From NCBI RefSeq assembly GCF_022601895.1, contig NZ_JAKVIO010000007.1, positions 86,218 to 150,217 of the forward strand: a stretch of DNA of 64,000 nt, read 5' to 3'. The notes beneath the pieces were generated by a model. The model searched no databases and was not told where the DNA came from. It worked only from the letters and a program-made list of their open reading frames with translations. Positions 56,034 through 64,000 of this stretch are shown here, piece after piece. Position numbers and translations under genes: made by a program. The stretch's first letter is position 1. Every line of letters starts with the position of its first letter. This DNA is from Sphingomonas sp. LaA6.9. Lineage in GTDB: Bacteria; Pseudomonadota; Alphaproteobacteria; Sphingomonadales; Sphingomonadaceae.

Positions 56034-56872
56034 TCGGCCGCGCCGCGCGTGCGCACGCAGCGGCCAAGCCCCTCGCGGACGATGCGATAGTCGGCCTGCG
56101 CGATCTCGGCCTGGGCCGGGTCGATCGATTCGAGATATTTCGCCGGCAGCCGTGCGGGAAGCGAGCAGGCCATGCGATACCAGAGCAGCGTGTCGCGCTG
56201 CGGTGGCCGCGCGGCCTCGTCGACGATTTCGCCAAGCGCGACGGCCCAGCGCGGTTCCTGACCGGGACGGCGAAGCACGATCACCGAAATCGGATCCCCC
56301 CTTTGGGTGCTGAGGAAGATCTGCGTCTCGCCCTCGCCGGGCAATGTGCCCGCGGTATGAAATGCACCGCCGATTTCCGTGATTCTGGGCGGCGACTCGG
56401 GCGCGGTGAGCTCGGTCAGAATCGCGCGCAGCCGCGAATCCACCGATTCGCTCCAGGGAATCTGCGCATCGGGGGCTACAAGTTGCAGGCTTCCCGCTTG
56501 TCCGGACACGGGCCGCGCGAGCAGCAAAACCCTTGATTTCTTGAGCTTCGGGGCGCGTCCGCGCGTGTCAAGCATGACATCGGTGACATAGTTTATTTTT
56601 GACGGGCTCCCGCCGACGCCGCGAATCAGCGAAAGCACGTCCGCTTCGACGTAGAAACGTGCCTTGCCGGCGGGCACATTGGCCGCAGCGGGACCGGTAA
56701 CACGAATCGATTCGCGGATGCGCGCATCGACAACCACGGGGGCCGCATCGGCCAGGTCCGCGAGGTCGGCATAGCTGTACTGCGGCGCCGGAATGGGGGC
56801 CTGAGCATTTGAATTTGCGGAGAAAACCGCGGCGGAAGCGGCCAGCGCCGCGACAAGTTTCCATGCTGTCAT
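56012..56872 (-). CDS. Hypothetical exported protein, 286 aa
   Basis: An exported protein of unknown function. The ATG at 56872 follows GGAGGCTTT and opens a clean signal peptide (MTAWKLVAALAASAAVFSAN, cleavage near SNAQA). The mature part has strands and loops such as DAAPVVVDARIRESIRVTG, ARFYVEADVLSLIRGVGG and RVLLLARPVSGQAGSLQLV, and ends with a helical tail containing AEIAQADYRIVREGLGRCV. Comparable sphingomonad proteins are annotated only as hypothetical. It diverges from tonB. Confidence 0.75.
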   Translation of the reverse strand: MTAWKLVAALAASAAVFSANSNAQAPIPAPQYSYADLADLADAAPVVVDARIRESIRVTGPAAANVPAGKARFYVEADVLSLIRGVGGSPSKINYVTDVMLDTRGRAPKLKKSRVLLLARPVSGQAGSLQLVAPDAQIPWSESVDSRLRAILTELTAPESPPRITEIGGAFHTAGTLPGEGETQIFLSTQRGDPISVIVLRRPGQEPRWAVALGEIVDEAARPPQRDTLLWYRMACSLPARLPAKYLESIDPAQAEIAQADYRIVREGLGRCVRTRGAADQPPVPR

Positions 56873-57120
56873 AAAGCCTCCATAACCCGTCTTTAGAGGC
56901 ATTGGCAGCGTGTGTCTTAACGCAGGATGGAGCGCATATCGGGACGGGGCGCGCAGCGGGGAAACAAAGCAATTGCGTCGGCCCAAGTGTGGCGATAGAG
57001 ACACAGTTCTGCCTTAAGATACAATAAATCGTGGCAGAGCGGGTCACAGGCGTATCCGGCGCAGGAGGTCGGACGGCGCGCTCCGCTCCGTTATGTGAAT
57101 AGAGGGAGTATCGTTTCTGA

Positions 57121-57771
57121 ATGGCTTATGCTGATAGATCGCAAGGTTCGAGCCGCACGATCGCGATCGTTATCGTCGCGCTTCTGCACGCGGTACTCGG
57201 ATACGCCTTCGTCACCGGACTGGCCTATAACGTGGTCAAGAAGGCGGCTGAGGACCTGAACGTCTTCGACGTCGAGGATGAACCGCCTCCGCCCGAGGAA
57301 GAGCCGCCGCCACCGCCGCCGGACAAGCCCATTGAGCCGCCGCCGGTCGTGACCCCCCCGCCGATCGTGCAGACCAATGTGGCCCCCCCGCCGCCGATAA
57401 CGACGGTCAACACGCCGCCGCCGGTCTATACGCCTGCTCCCGTTGCGGCGCCGCCTCCGCCGCCGCCGGCTCCGCCGCGCGTGGCCAAGAAGGCTGAGCA
57501 TCGTGGTGGCTCGATTTCGGACGCCGACTATCCGCCTGCAGCGGTGCGTGCGGGCGATGCCGGAACGACGGCAGTGCGTTTCACTGTCGGTGCAGACGGT
57601 CGTGTGACCAGTTGCGACGTTACCGCTTCCAGTGGTTCGTCCATTCTGGATGCCGAAACCTGCAAGCTCATCCTGCGTCGCTTCCGTTATCGTCCTGCTG
57701 AAGATGCCAGCGGTGCCAAGATTGCCGAGACCAAGACCCAGCGCGTCACCTGGCGCCTGCCAAAGGATTGA
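57121..57771 (+). CDS. tonB: TonB-family energy transducer
   Basis: A 216-residue protein with one N-terminal membrane anchor (IAIVIVALLHAVLGYAFVTG), a long periplasmic Pro-rich spacer (residues about 50-125, runs of Pro with Glu then with Val/Thr) and the C-terminal TonB domain (SDADYPPAAVRAGDAGTTAV and AETCKLILRRFRYRPAEDAS). It transmits proton-motive force from ExbBD to TonB-dependent outer-membrane receptors, which sphingomonads have in large numbers. AGAGGGAG lies before the ATG. It is followed after 61 bases by exbB. Confidence 0.92.
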   Translation: MAYADRSQGSSRTIAIVIVALLHAVLGYAFVTGLAYNVVKKAAEDLNVFDVEDEPPPPEEEPPPPPPDKPIEPPPVVTPPPIVQTNVAPPPPITTVNTPPPVYTPAPVAAPPPPPPAPPRVAKKAEHRGGSISDADYPPAAVRAGDAGTTAVRFTVGADGRVTSCDVTASSGSSILDAETCKLILRRFRYRPAEDASGAKIAETKTQRVTWRLPKD

Positions 57772-57832
57772 TCCCGTACAATTTTGCCATCGGCATTTTT
57801 TGCAGTCTTAATTTGAGAGGAAAGTAACCCCA

Positions 57833-58618
57833 ATGTTCATTCAATTCGCAGCAGCCGCGGCCGGTGCCGCTCCCGCCGCCCACGCCGGCGAGAACCCCTA
57901 CGGCCTGATGGCCGCGCTCGAACAGGGCGGTACCATTGCCTGGGCCGTGTTCCTGATCCTCTGCGCGATGTCGGTCTTCTCGTTCTACATCATGTTCACC
58001 AAGCTGTTCGAACAGCAGAAGATCATCAACCAGTCGAAGCGCGTCCGCTCGAGCTTCTGGAACAATCCGAGCCTCAAGGAAGGCGCTGCCAAGCTCGAGA
58101 AGAACTCGGCCTACAAGCAGATCGTCGACGACGGCCTGATCGCGATGGACCAGCACAACAAGCTGACCGATCCCGTCGAGGCGCATGACTGGCTTCATGG
58201 TTCGCTGCAGCGCAGCCAGAACGCGATCAACTCGAAGCTCGGCACGGGCCTCGCGTTCCTCGCGACCGTCGGCGCGACCGCACCGTTCATCGGTCTGTTC
58301 GGTACGGTTATCGGCATCTACCGCGCGCTAATCAAGATCGGTGCGTCGGGTCAGGCGTCCATCGACGTCGTCGCCGGTCCGGTCGGTGAAGCGCTCATCA
58401 TGACCGCGCTCGGTCTGGCCGTCGCCGTTCCTGCGGTGCTTGCCTATAACTGGCTGCAGCGCCGCAACAAGTCGATCTCGGAAGACCTCGCTGCCTTCTC
58501 GAACGACGTGCATGGCTACATGGTCTCGAACGGTGCGGTGAAGCCCGCCGTCGTCGGCCGCCCCGCCCCGGCCGCGAAGCCCGCGACCGCCACGGCTGGC
58601 GCTGCGACCAAGGCCTGA
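57833..58618 (+). CDS. exbB: ExbB/MotA/TolQ proton-channel family protein
   Basis: A 261-residue inner-membrane protein with three helices: residues about 35-60 (WAVFLILCAMSVFSFYIMF), about 140-165 (LGTGLAFLATVGATAPFIGL) and about 185-210 (VGEALIMTALGLAVAVPAVL). The motif GATAPFIGLFGTVIGI is the family signature. An extra Ala-rich N-terminal stretch precedes the first helix. It forms the proton channel with the two ExbD proteins encoded next. AGAGGAAAG precedes the ATG. Confidence 0.94.
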   Translation: MFIQFAAAAAGAAPAAHAGENPYGLMAALEQGGTIAWAVFLILCAMSVFSFYIMFTKLFEQQKIINQSKRVRSSFWNNPSLKEGAAKLEKNSAYKQIVDDGLIAMDQHNKLTDPVEAHDWLHGSLQRSQNAINSKLGTGLAFLATVGATAPFIGLFGTVIGIYRALIKIGASGQASIDVVAGPVGEALIMTALGLAVAVPAVLAYNWLQRRNKSISEDLAAFSNDVHGYMVSNGAVKPAVVGRPAPAAKPATATAGAATKA

Positions 58619-58628
58619 TTGCGGATAC

Positions 58629-58663
58629 GGAGCGGCGGCCCGCCGGGTCGCCGCTCTGTTTTT
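58629..58663 (+). terminator. Hairpin plus T-run between exbB and exbD
   Basis: GAGCGGCG / CGCCGCTC (58630-58637 and 58649-58656) with an 11-base loop and TGTTTTT after it, directly behind the exbB stop and upstream of exbD. It looks like a partial terminator that would make more ExbB than ExbD. Confidence 0.7.
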
Positions 58664-58727
58664 CCGATGACTTTTTCGGCAGCTCGCTGAGCCATGCCGG
58701 AAGCATAGCAGGATAGGATCCGAATAC

Positions 58728-59219
58728 ATGGCAATCAGTGCTGGACCCAGTGGGGGCGATGAAACCCCGATGTCGGACATCAACACGACGCCGCTCGTGG
58801 ATGTCATGCTGGTGCTCCTCATCATCTTCCTGATCGCGGTTCCGGTCGTGATCCAGACGATTGACCTCAAGCTTCCCGAGGTTCGCCACGATCCGACCAC
58901 CACCAAGCCGGAGAACGTATCGCTCTCCGTCAAGGCTGGTCCCGCGGGCGAATGCGAGGTGTACTGGAATCTCACCAAGGTCAGCTCGCAGGAACTGCTC
59001 GATCGTGCAGTGGCGAAGCTGAAGGCGGAGATCGACAAGAAGGGCGGCCTCGAAAACTTCACCGCGGAAGACATGCCCGAAGCGCATATCCGTGGCGATG
59101 TGAACACGCCTTATCGCTGCATTGGCGGCACGATCTTCACGATGCAGATGGCCGGTTTTTCGCGCGTCGGATTTATTTCCGAGCCGCCGGCGGGCAGCTT
59201 CGTTGCCCAGCGTCTGTAA
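58728..59219 (+). CDS. exbD: ExbD/TolR biopolymer transport protein, first copy
   Basis: A 163-residue protein with the ExbD layout: a short N-terminus SGGDETPMSDINTTPLVDV, one membrane helix MLVLLIIFLIAVPVVIQTID whose Asp in LVDVM takes part in proton transfer, and a periplasmic domain to GSFVAQRL. The segment LKLPEVRHD after the helix is the usual ExbD start of the periplasmic part. It is the first of two ExbD paralogues in the cluster. Confidence 0.92.
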   Translation: MAISAGPSGGDETPMSDINTTPLVDVMLVLLIIFLIAVPVVIQTIDLKLPEVRHDPTTTKPENVSLSVKAGPAGECEVYWNLTKVSSQELLDRAVAKLKAEIDKKGGLENFTAEDMPEAHIRGDVNTPYRCIGGTIFTMQMAGFSRVGFISEPPAGSFVAQRL

Positions 59220-59246
59220 TCAGAAGAGTTTGAGGAGTTAGCTGAA

Positions 59247-59678
59247 ATGGCAATGAGCGGCGGCAAGGATGATGGCGAGCCGATGATGGAAATGAACACG
59301 ACGCCGTTGATCGACGTCATGCTCGTTCTCCTCATCATGTTCATCATCACCATCCCCATCCAGACCCACGCGGTTAAGGTCGATCTTCCGGTTGACGATC
59401 CCAATGCGCGGCAGAATCCGCCGCCGATCCAGCCGGACAAGAACAAGATCTCGATCGACGCGGCCGGGGTCATCATGTGGAACGGCAGCCCGATCGACAA
59501 GGTCACGCTGCGCCAGTATCTCGACCGCACCAAGGTCATGGAGCCCGAGCCCGAGCTGCACTTCCAGCCCGACGCGCAGGCCCGTTACGACGTGGTCGAT
59601 CAGGTTCTGGCGATCATCAAGAAGTCCGAAGTGACCAAGATGGGCTTCGTCGGCAACGAGCAGTACCGCACCTGGTAA
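59247..59678 (+). CDS. exbD: ExbD/TolR biopolymer transport protein, second copy
   Basis: A 143-residue paralogue of the preceding protein with the same membrane motif MMEMNTTPLIDVMLVLLIMF and the periplasmic domain IQTHAVKVDLPVDDPNA through QYLDRTKVMEPEPELHF. The conserved proton-site Asp is kept. TGAGGAGTTAG precedes the ATG. A strong terminator (59704-59734) ends the tonB-exbB-exbD-exbD cluster, the arrangement common in sphingomonads and other alphaproteobacteria. Confidence 0.92.
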   Translation: MAMSGGKDDGEPMMEMNTTPLIDVMLVLLIMFIITIPIQTHAVKVDLPVDDPNARQNPPPIQPDKNKISIDAAGVIMWNGSPIDKVTLRQYLDRTKVMEPEPELHFQPDAQARYDVVDQVLAIIKKSEVTKMGFVGNEQYRTW

Positions 59679-59703
59679 TCTGCTGGTTGGATGAAGAGAA
59701 TTG

Positions 59704-59734
59704 AAGGGCGGTCCTGCAAGGGGCCGCCCTTTTT
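59704..59734 (+). terminator. Rho-independent terminator of the tonB-exbBDD cluster
   Basis: AAGGGCGG and CCGCCCTT form a stem around a 12-base loop, followed by a run of T. Placed 26 bases after the second exbD stop. Confidence 0.85.
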
Positions 59735-59823
59735 CTGCGTGTCCATGCCGATCGGGTGAATGGCCGGCAGATGTCGCGAGCCGGGCCACCTCTTCAAGGT
59801 CCCCGGCGCGCGCTTGCGTGCCC

Positions 59824-59934
59824 TTATCCGCCGAGCAATGTGTAGGCGACGATCCAGACGCCATAGAGCAGCAGCCCGCTCAGGATCACGGCCAGGGCCA
59901 CGAGGTCGGCTTGCAGATAATCCGAGCTCTTCAT
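59824..59934 (-). CDS. Small single-span membrane protein, 36 aa
   Basis: A 37-codon gene: ATG at 59934 after GAGTAAGC, stop at 59824. The protein begins MKSSDYLQADL and continues with one hydrophobic helix VALAVILSGLLLYGVWIVAY before TLLGG. The reading frame is coding-like. It lies behind the tonB cluster on the opposite strand and 230 bases upstream of the ABC exporter gene's end, with its own promoter space. The family is not recognised; a small-protein regulator of a membrane complex is one possibility. Confidence 0.5.
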   Translation of the reverse strand: MKSSDYLQADLVALAVILSGLLLYGVWIVAYTLLGG

Positions 59935-60165
59935 GCTTACTCTTTCTTCACTGTTACGCGTTACGGATCGGTCGAAGCCCCGGCGACGTTACGCCAACGG
60001 GTCGCCGGGACCCCGGAGCCGCGCCGCCCAAAGGGGTGTGGCCGCGCGCGCCTCGGACCGATGCGAGGCGTCATCATTAGACAGTGAAATGGTTAACGAC
60101 CCGTTAGCAATTCGCCGCGGTTCGTCGCATTGGCGCTTCGAACGGCCGCATGCGCTTCATATTGG

Positions 60166-61944
60166 TCAGGCGGCAAGCCCTTCGAACTGCAACCGCGCGA
60201 GCCGGGCATAGAGCCCGCCATGCGCGCTCAGCGTGTCGTGGTTGCCCTGCTCGACGATGCGGCCGTGATCCATGACGACGATCCGGTCGGCGGCGCGCAC
60301 GGTTGCGAGCCTGTGGGCGATCACGAGCGTCGTGCGTCCATGCATGAGCTTCTCGAGTGCCTGTTGGACCAGCCGCTCGGATTCGGCGTCGAGCGCTGAA
60401 GTGGCCTCGTCGAGCAGCAGGATGGGTGCGTCGCGCAGGAGTGCGCGCGCGATCGCCAGCCGCTGGCGTTGCCCGCCTGACAGTCGCGCTCCGCCCTCGC
60501 CCATGAAGGTGTCGAGCCCCTGGGGCAGTTTGCGCAGGAACTCGGCGGCGTTCGCCGCCTCGGCCGCGGCCCAGAGCGCGTCGTCGCCGGCATCCCAATT
60601 GCCATAGCGAAGATTGTCGCGTGCCGAGGCCGCGAAGATCACGGTTTCCTGCGGCACCATTGCTATCCGCTTGCGTATTTCGGCAGGGTCGGCTTCGGGA
60701 AGCGCGATGCCGTCGAGGCGCACGACGCCCTGATCGGGATCGTAGAAACGCTGGATGAGCTGGAACAGAGTCGACTTGCCCGCGCCCGATGGGCCGACCA
60801 TGGCGACGGTCTCGCCGGTCGAGACGGCGAGCGAGAAATCCTCGAGCGCGCTGGTTTCGCGCCGCGTGGGATAATGGAAGGTGACGTGTTCGAAGGCGAG
60901 TTCGCCGCGCGGCGGTTGCGGCAGCGCGCGGGGCTGGGCGGGGGACGCAATCGTCGGCTTTTCGGCAAGGAGTTCGGACAGGCGGCTCGCCGCCCCGGAA
61001 CCACGCAACAGATCGCCATATACCTCGGTCAGCGAACCGAACGCGCCCGCCACGATTCCGCCGGTGAGCACGAAGGCGGCGATGGTGCCGCCGCTCATCC
61101 GGCCCGAGGCGACGTCCAGCGCGCCCTGCCACATCACCAGCGTAATCGCGCTGAAGATAAGGCCGATCACCGCCGCGGTCATGATCGCGCGGATGAGGAT
61201 GCGGCGGCGCGCGGTATCGAACACGCTCTCGACGGCCGAACTGAACCGGATGCCTTCGCGATCCTGTTGCCCGAAGGCCTGGACGATCTTCATCGCGCCG
61301 AGCACCTCGCTGACCATCGCTCCGACATCGGCGACACGGTCCTGGCTGCTGCGCGAGATCGTGCGGACGCGCCGGCCCAGCACGACGATCGGCAGGATGA
61401 CCAGCGGAATGCCGATAAGCATGAGCCCGGTCAGCTTGGCCGAAAGCGTGAACAGATAGATGATGCCGCCCACCGCCATGACGAGGTTGCGCAGCGCCAC
61501 CGAGATCGTGGTCCCGACCAGTTGCTCGATGATGGTGGTGTCGGCGGTGAGGCGCGAGGCGATTTCGGACGGGCGGTTTTCTTCGAAGAAGCCTGGCGAC
61601 AGCCGCAGCAGATTTTGCTGCACTGCGCGACGAATATCCGCGACCACGCGCTCGCCGAGCCACGAGACGAAATAGAATCGCAGTGCGGTCGCGAGCGCGA
61701 GTACTGCTACGATGAGCAGCAGATACTGGAACCAGCGCGCAATATCGCCACCGTCGGTTGCGAATCCGCGGTCGATGATGAGGCGGAAACTGCCGGGAAT
61801 GGCGAGTGTTGCAGAAGCCGCAATCAGCATCGCCACCGCCGCTGCGACGATCCGCCACGGATAGCGCAGCGCCATTGTCCAGACCATGGAAAGGCTTCCG
61901 AGCTTCCGCCCGGCCGTGCTTGCTTGTTGCGTCTCGCTGGCCAT
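60166..61944 (-). CDS. ABC-type exporter, fused membrane and ATPase domains
   Basis: A 592-residue half-transporter of the MsbA/ABCB type. Residues about 25-310 hold six helices, the first (IVAAAVAMLIAASATLAIPG) following the cytoplasmic elbow. The nucleotide-binding domain has Walker A MVGPSGAGKSTLFQL near residue 385, the signature RLSGGQRQRLAIARALL near residue 488, Walker B ILLLDEATSALDAESE and the switch VIAHRLATVRAADRI. It works as a homodimer or heterodimer exporting lipids or drugs. The start is the ATG at 61944; the longer open frame lies inside the divergent PHA depolymerase gene. Substrate unknown. Confidence 0.92.
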   Translation of the reverse strand: MASETQQASTAGRKLGSLSMVWTMALRYPWRIVAAAVAMLIAASATLAIPGSFRLIIDRGFATDGGDIARWFQYLLLIVAVLALATALRFYFVSWLGERVVADIRRAVQQNLLRLSPGFFEENRPSEIASRLTADTTIIEQLVGTTISVALRNLVMAVGGIIYLFTLSAKLTGLMLIGIPLVILPIVVLGRRVRTISRSSQDRVADVGAMVSEVLGAMKIVQAFGQQDREGIRFSSAVESVFDTARRRILIRAIMTAAVIGLIFSAITLVMWQGALDVASGRMSGGTIAAFVLTGGIVAGAFGSLTEVYGDLLRGSGAASRLSELLAEKPTIASPAQPRALPQPPRGELAFEHVTFHYPTRRETSALEDFSLAVSTGETVAMVGPSGAGKSTLFQLIQRFYDPDQGVVRLDGIALPEADPAEIRKRIAMVPQETVIFAASARDNLRYGNWDAGDDALWAAAEAANAAEFLRKLPQGLDTFMGEGGARLSGGQRQRLAIARALLRDAPILLLDEATSALDAESERLVQQALEKLMHGRTTLVIAHRLATVRAADRIVVMDHGRIVEQGNHDTLSAHGGLYARLARLQFEGLAA

Positions 61945-62076
61945 GCGGCTGCGCCTAGCAGTTGCGTGCAAAACGCTCAATCGCGCGCTTTGGCTTTTGC
62001 ATCGCACAAAAAATGAACTAGACACTTTTGTGACAATGCGGATGCCCGGCATTGGATCGGGAAGTAGCGGGAAAAC

Positions 62077-63294
62077 ATGCTCTACGACGCTTATGAAATG
62101 CAGCGCTCGCTGCTCGCCGGCGCCAGCGCCTTTGCCAATATGGGCGCGGAATTCCTGCAGAATCCCGTCAATCCCTTTGCCTATTTCGGCGGGGGGCCGA
62201 TCCTGGCCTCGGCGCTTGATGTGTTCGCGCACGCCGCCGCGCCGCGCGGGAAGCCCGCCTTTGGCCTGGTCCAGACCGAGGTCGACGGGCGCAAGGTCGT
62301 CGTCACTGAAGAAATCGTCCTCCAGAAGCCCTTTGGCCAGTTGAAGCGCTTTGCGCGCGAAGGCATCGAGGGCGGCCCCAGGCTGCTGATCGTGGCGCCG
62401 ATGTCGGGCCATTATGCGACGCTGCTGCGCGGCACCGTCGAGCGCATGCTGCCGGGGCACGACGTCTACATCACCGACTGGCGCGACGCCAAACTTGTAC
62501 CGCTGAGGGAAGGGCGCTTCGATCTGGACGATTATATCGACTATCTGATCGAGTTCCTCGAACATATCGGTCCGGGCGCGCACATGCTCGCGGTGTGCCA
62601 GCCCTCGGTGCCCTGCTACGCCGCTGCGGCGCTGATGGCGAAGGACGAGCATCCCTGCCGGCCGAAGACGCTGACGATGATGGGCGGACCGATCGACACG
62701 CGCGAGGCGCCGACTGCGGTCAACAACCTCTCGACCGAGCGCCCGCACAGCTGGTTCGAGCAGAACGTCATCGCCACGGTTCCGATGCACTATCCCGGCG
62801 CGGGCCGTGCGGTTTATCCCGGCTTCCTTCAGCTCGCGGGCTTCATGTCGATGAACCTCGGCGACCACATGACGAGCCACTGGGAGATGTTCAAGCATCT
62901 GGTCGTGGGCGACGATGACAGCGCTGACGCGACCAAGCGCTTCTACGACGAGTATCGCGCGGTCTGTGACATGACCGCCGAATTTTATCTCGAGACGGTC
63001 GATGTCGTTTTCCAGCGCCACCTGCTTCCGCGCGGCCAGTTTTATCATCGCGGAAAGCGTGTCGATCCTCAGGCGATCAAGGACATCGCGATCCTCGCGA
63101 TCGAGGGTGAGCGGGACGATATTTCGGGCGTTGGCCAGACAAAGGCGGCGCTGACGCTGGCGAAAAACCTGCCCGCAAAGTCGAAAAAATATCATCTTGC
63201 ACCGGAGGTCGGCCATTACGGCATCTTCAACGGCAGCAAGTGGCGGACGCGGATCGCACCGGTCGTCGAGGAGTGGATCGCGAAGTTCGACTGA
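62077..63294 (+). CDS. phaZ: Intracellular polyhydroxyalkanoate depolymerase
   Basis: A 405-residue cytoplasmic alpha/beta hydrolase that degrades stored PHB. It has the type-specific start MLYDAYEMQRSLLAGASAFA, LLIVAPMSGHYATLLRGTVE near residue 105, DVYITDWRDAKLVPL near residue 130 and the nucleophile elbow AVCQPSVPCYAAAA near residue 173, in which the usual lipase serine is replaced by the family's cysteine. The acidic residue region GERDDISGVGQT near residue 348 and the histidine in EVGHYGIFNGSKWR near residue 385 complete the triad. Assignment secure. Confidence 0.93.
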   Translation: MLYDAYEMQRSLLAGASAFANMGAEFLQNPVNPFAYFGGGPILASALDVFAHAAAPRGKPAFGLVQTEVDGRKVVVTEEIVLQKPFGQLKRFAREGIEGGPRLLIVAPMSGHYATLLRGTVERMLPGHDVYITDWRDAKLVPLREGRFDLDDYIDYLIEFLEHIGPGAHMLAVCQPSVPCYAAAALMAKDEHPCRPKTLTMMGGPIDTREAPTAVNNLSTERPHSWFEQNVIATVPMHYPGAGRAVYPGFLQLAGFMSMNLGDHMTSHWEMFKHLVVGDDDSADATKRFYDEYRAVCDMTAEFYLETVDVVFQRHLLPRGQFYHRGKRVDPQAIKDIAILAIEGERDDISGVGQTKAALTLAKNLPAKSKKYHLAPEVGHYGIFNGSKWRTRIAPVVEEWIAKFD

Positions 63295-63604
63295 GGCCGG
63301 GCAGCGCCGCCCGGCGCCCCGGCGCGACGTCCCCGATCCGAACTTTGGCGCCTTTGGGGCGCATCATTGCTTTTTTTCAGCCAGTCCTTATATGGGGTTC
63401 ACTTACGTCGGCTACGACGGACCTGGATTTTTCCCTTTTTGCCACGCACTCCGCGCTCGCGGGCATTGGCTCCACGGGAACGCATGACGCGAAGCTGACG
63501 CTTCCATATGTATCTCGGCTCCCTTCGATGGCGCGCGCATTTGCGCGGCGCCGGTCGCGTGAGCGTATTGCATTTTAAAGGCGGCACAGCCGCCAGAGGA
63601 TTTC
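63295..63604. promoter_or_regulatory. Intergenic region after phaZ
   Basis: Directly after the phaZ stop is a hairpin GCCGGGC-AGCGCC-GCCCGGC (63296-63315), a probable terminator without a T run. A promoter-like pair TTGCTT (63367-63372) and TATATG (63389-63394) is separated by 16 bases. Nothing else is recognised up to the small gene at 63605. Confidence 0.45.
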
Positions 63605-63754
63605 ATGATTACCAATATTATCGCTTCGGGCCGCCCATCGCGCACTCTTGCCTTCAGCCCCGTACGGGCGGCGCCCCCGCCACCCCAGCGGATGCTTCCC
63701 GCGACGCTGTCGGGTCGCGAACTCAAGAAGATCGTCGCCGACCTGCTCGGATGA
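63605..63754 (+). CDS. Hypothetical 49-residue protein
   Basis: A 50-codon gene with AGAGGATTTC before its ATG and a strong terminator directly behind it. The protein reads MITNIIASGRPSRTLAFSPV, then a Pro run (RAAPPPPQRMLPATL), then SGRELKKIVADLLG, so it is a short peptide with a flexible Pro-rich middle and a C-terminal amphipathic helix. The isolated start, stop and terminator make it a complete transcription unit. Family not recognised. Confidence 0.55.
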   Translation: MITNIIASGRPSRTLAFSPVRAAPPPPQRMLPATLSGRELKKIVADLLG

Positions 63755-63761
63755 CGTCTCC

Positions 63762-63797
63762 GCCAGGCACAGCATTCCGCGGTGCCTGGCTTTTTAT
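63762..63797 (+). terminator. Rho-independent terminator after the 49-codon gene
   Basis: A perfect 9-bp stem GCCAGGCAC / GTGCCTGGC (63762-63770 and 63782-63790) with an 11-base loop and TTTTTATT after it. Confidence 0.88.
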
Positions 63798-63820
63798 TGC
63801 CGCTCAAAGGATCTGCCACC

Positions 63821-64000
63821 ATGTCGACACCCCCGGTTCGCCCTTTCCTGATCAACAAGGACGATGATGGTCATTTCAGGCTCACCGTTCGCGACACGCG
63901 CTACAATTCGCAAGGCTATCCCATCGTCACCGCGACCTTGCATGAACAGCTGTTCAAAAGCGCCACTGCGGCCCGCACCTTTGCGCGGGACAATTTCGGC
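63821..64000 (+). CDS. Hypothetical protein, N-terminal part (runs off the window)
   Basis: Sixty codons from an ATG with AAAGGATCTG upstream to the window end, reading MSTPPVRPFLINKDDDGHFR, then LTVRDTRYNSQGYPIVTATL, then HEQLFKSATAARTFARDNFG. The frame is open and coding-like. No domain is recognised; the start suggests a small soluble protein. It is separated from the preceding 49-codon gene by a terminator, so read-through or an own promoter in 63795-63820 would be needed. Confidence 0.6.
   Translation, partial: MSTPPVRPFLINKDDDGHFRLTVRDTRYNSQGYPIVTATLHEQLFKSATAARTFARDNFG

Noticed and set aside
61945..63216. N-terminal 420-residue extension of the ABC exporter open frame
   Set aside because: It is antisense to phaZ throughout, has shadow-type composition, and the exporter has a clear ATG at 61944 with the normal first-helix layout.

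Overview
The window reads as chromosomal DNA of a sphingomonad-type alphaproteobacterium (order Sphingomonadales; genus not resolved). Supporting signs are the high-GC coding style, the tonB-exbB-exbD-exbD cluster, the DUF1285-NUDIX-CCA transferase operon, an alphaproteobacterial-type ParC, and a large surface-polysaccharide locus with a BY-kinase. No rRNA or CRISPR array is present; one tRNA (Arg, TCT) is.

1-16.6 kb is an exopolysaccharide locus. galU (UDP-glucose supply) is followed by two oppositely oriented gene blocks that diverge at about 12 kb. The minus-strand block reads GT2, wzc-type co-polymerase/kinase, wzy-type polymerase, a small membrane protein, GT4, ugd, an outer-membrane beta-barrel and a Tat-exported beta-helix protein. 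The plus-strand block reads GT25, wzx flippase, pyruvyl transferase, GT4. Together they predict a lipid-linked repeat containing glucuronate and pyruvate, flipped and polymerised in a Wzx/Wzy pathway. A 2551-residue autotransporter adhesin follows (17.1-24.7 kb).

24.9-30.95 kb is an accessory region of decayed mobile DNA. It holds a broken gene of unknown family, a ParB C-terminal fragment, an apparently intact hipBA toxin-antitoxin module with a textbook HipB-type operator, a frameshifted gene cut by an IS3-family remnant, and tRNA-Arg. Beyond the tRNA lies a 104-bp-plus duplication of the tRNA/yhhQ intergenic region that brackets an SDR pseudogene, then the intact queuosine-precursor transporter gene and an IS21 istB remnant with a 38-bp perfect palindrome.

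31-45.7 kb is mostly housekeeping: GFA protein, purQ, purS, M16 peptidase, GST, flavin-binding oxidase-like protein, LysR regulator, purC, an NfeD/stomatin pair, a second polysaccharide flippase converging on a PP-loop ATP-pyrophosphatase gene, an NTF2-like protein, glutaminase and a CAP protein.

45.7-64 kb carries a LysR gene divergent from a 55-residue ORF, a methyltransferase-like gene, parC, a GGDEF-EAL protein, the CCA transferase/NUDIX/DUF1285 operon, a GNAT, folB and a pteridine-reductase-like SDR, the TonB energising system, an ABC exporter and a PHA depolymerase. Several very small genes (36, 49 and 55 codons) sit between these and are reported here.
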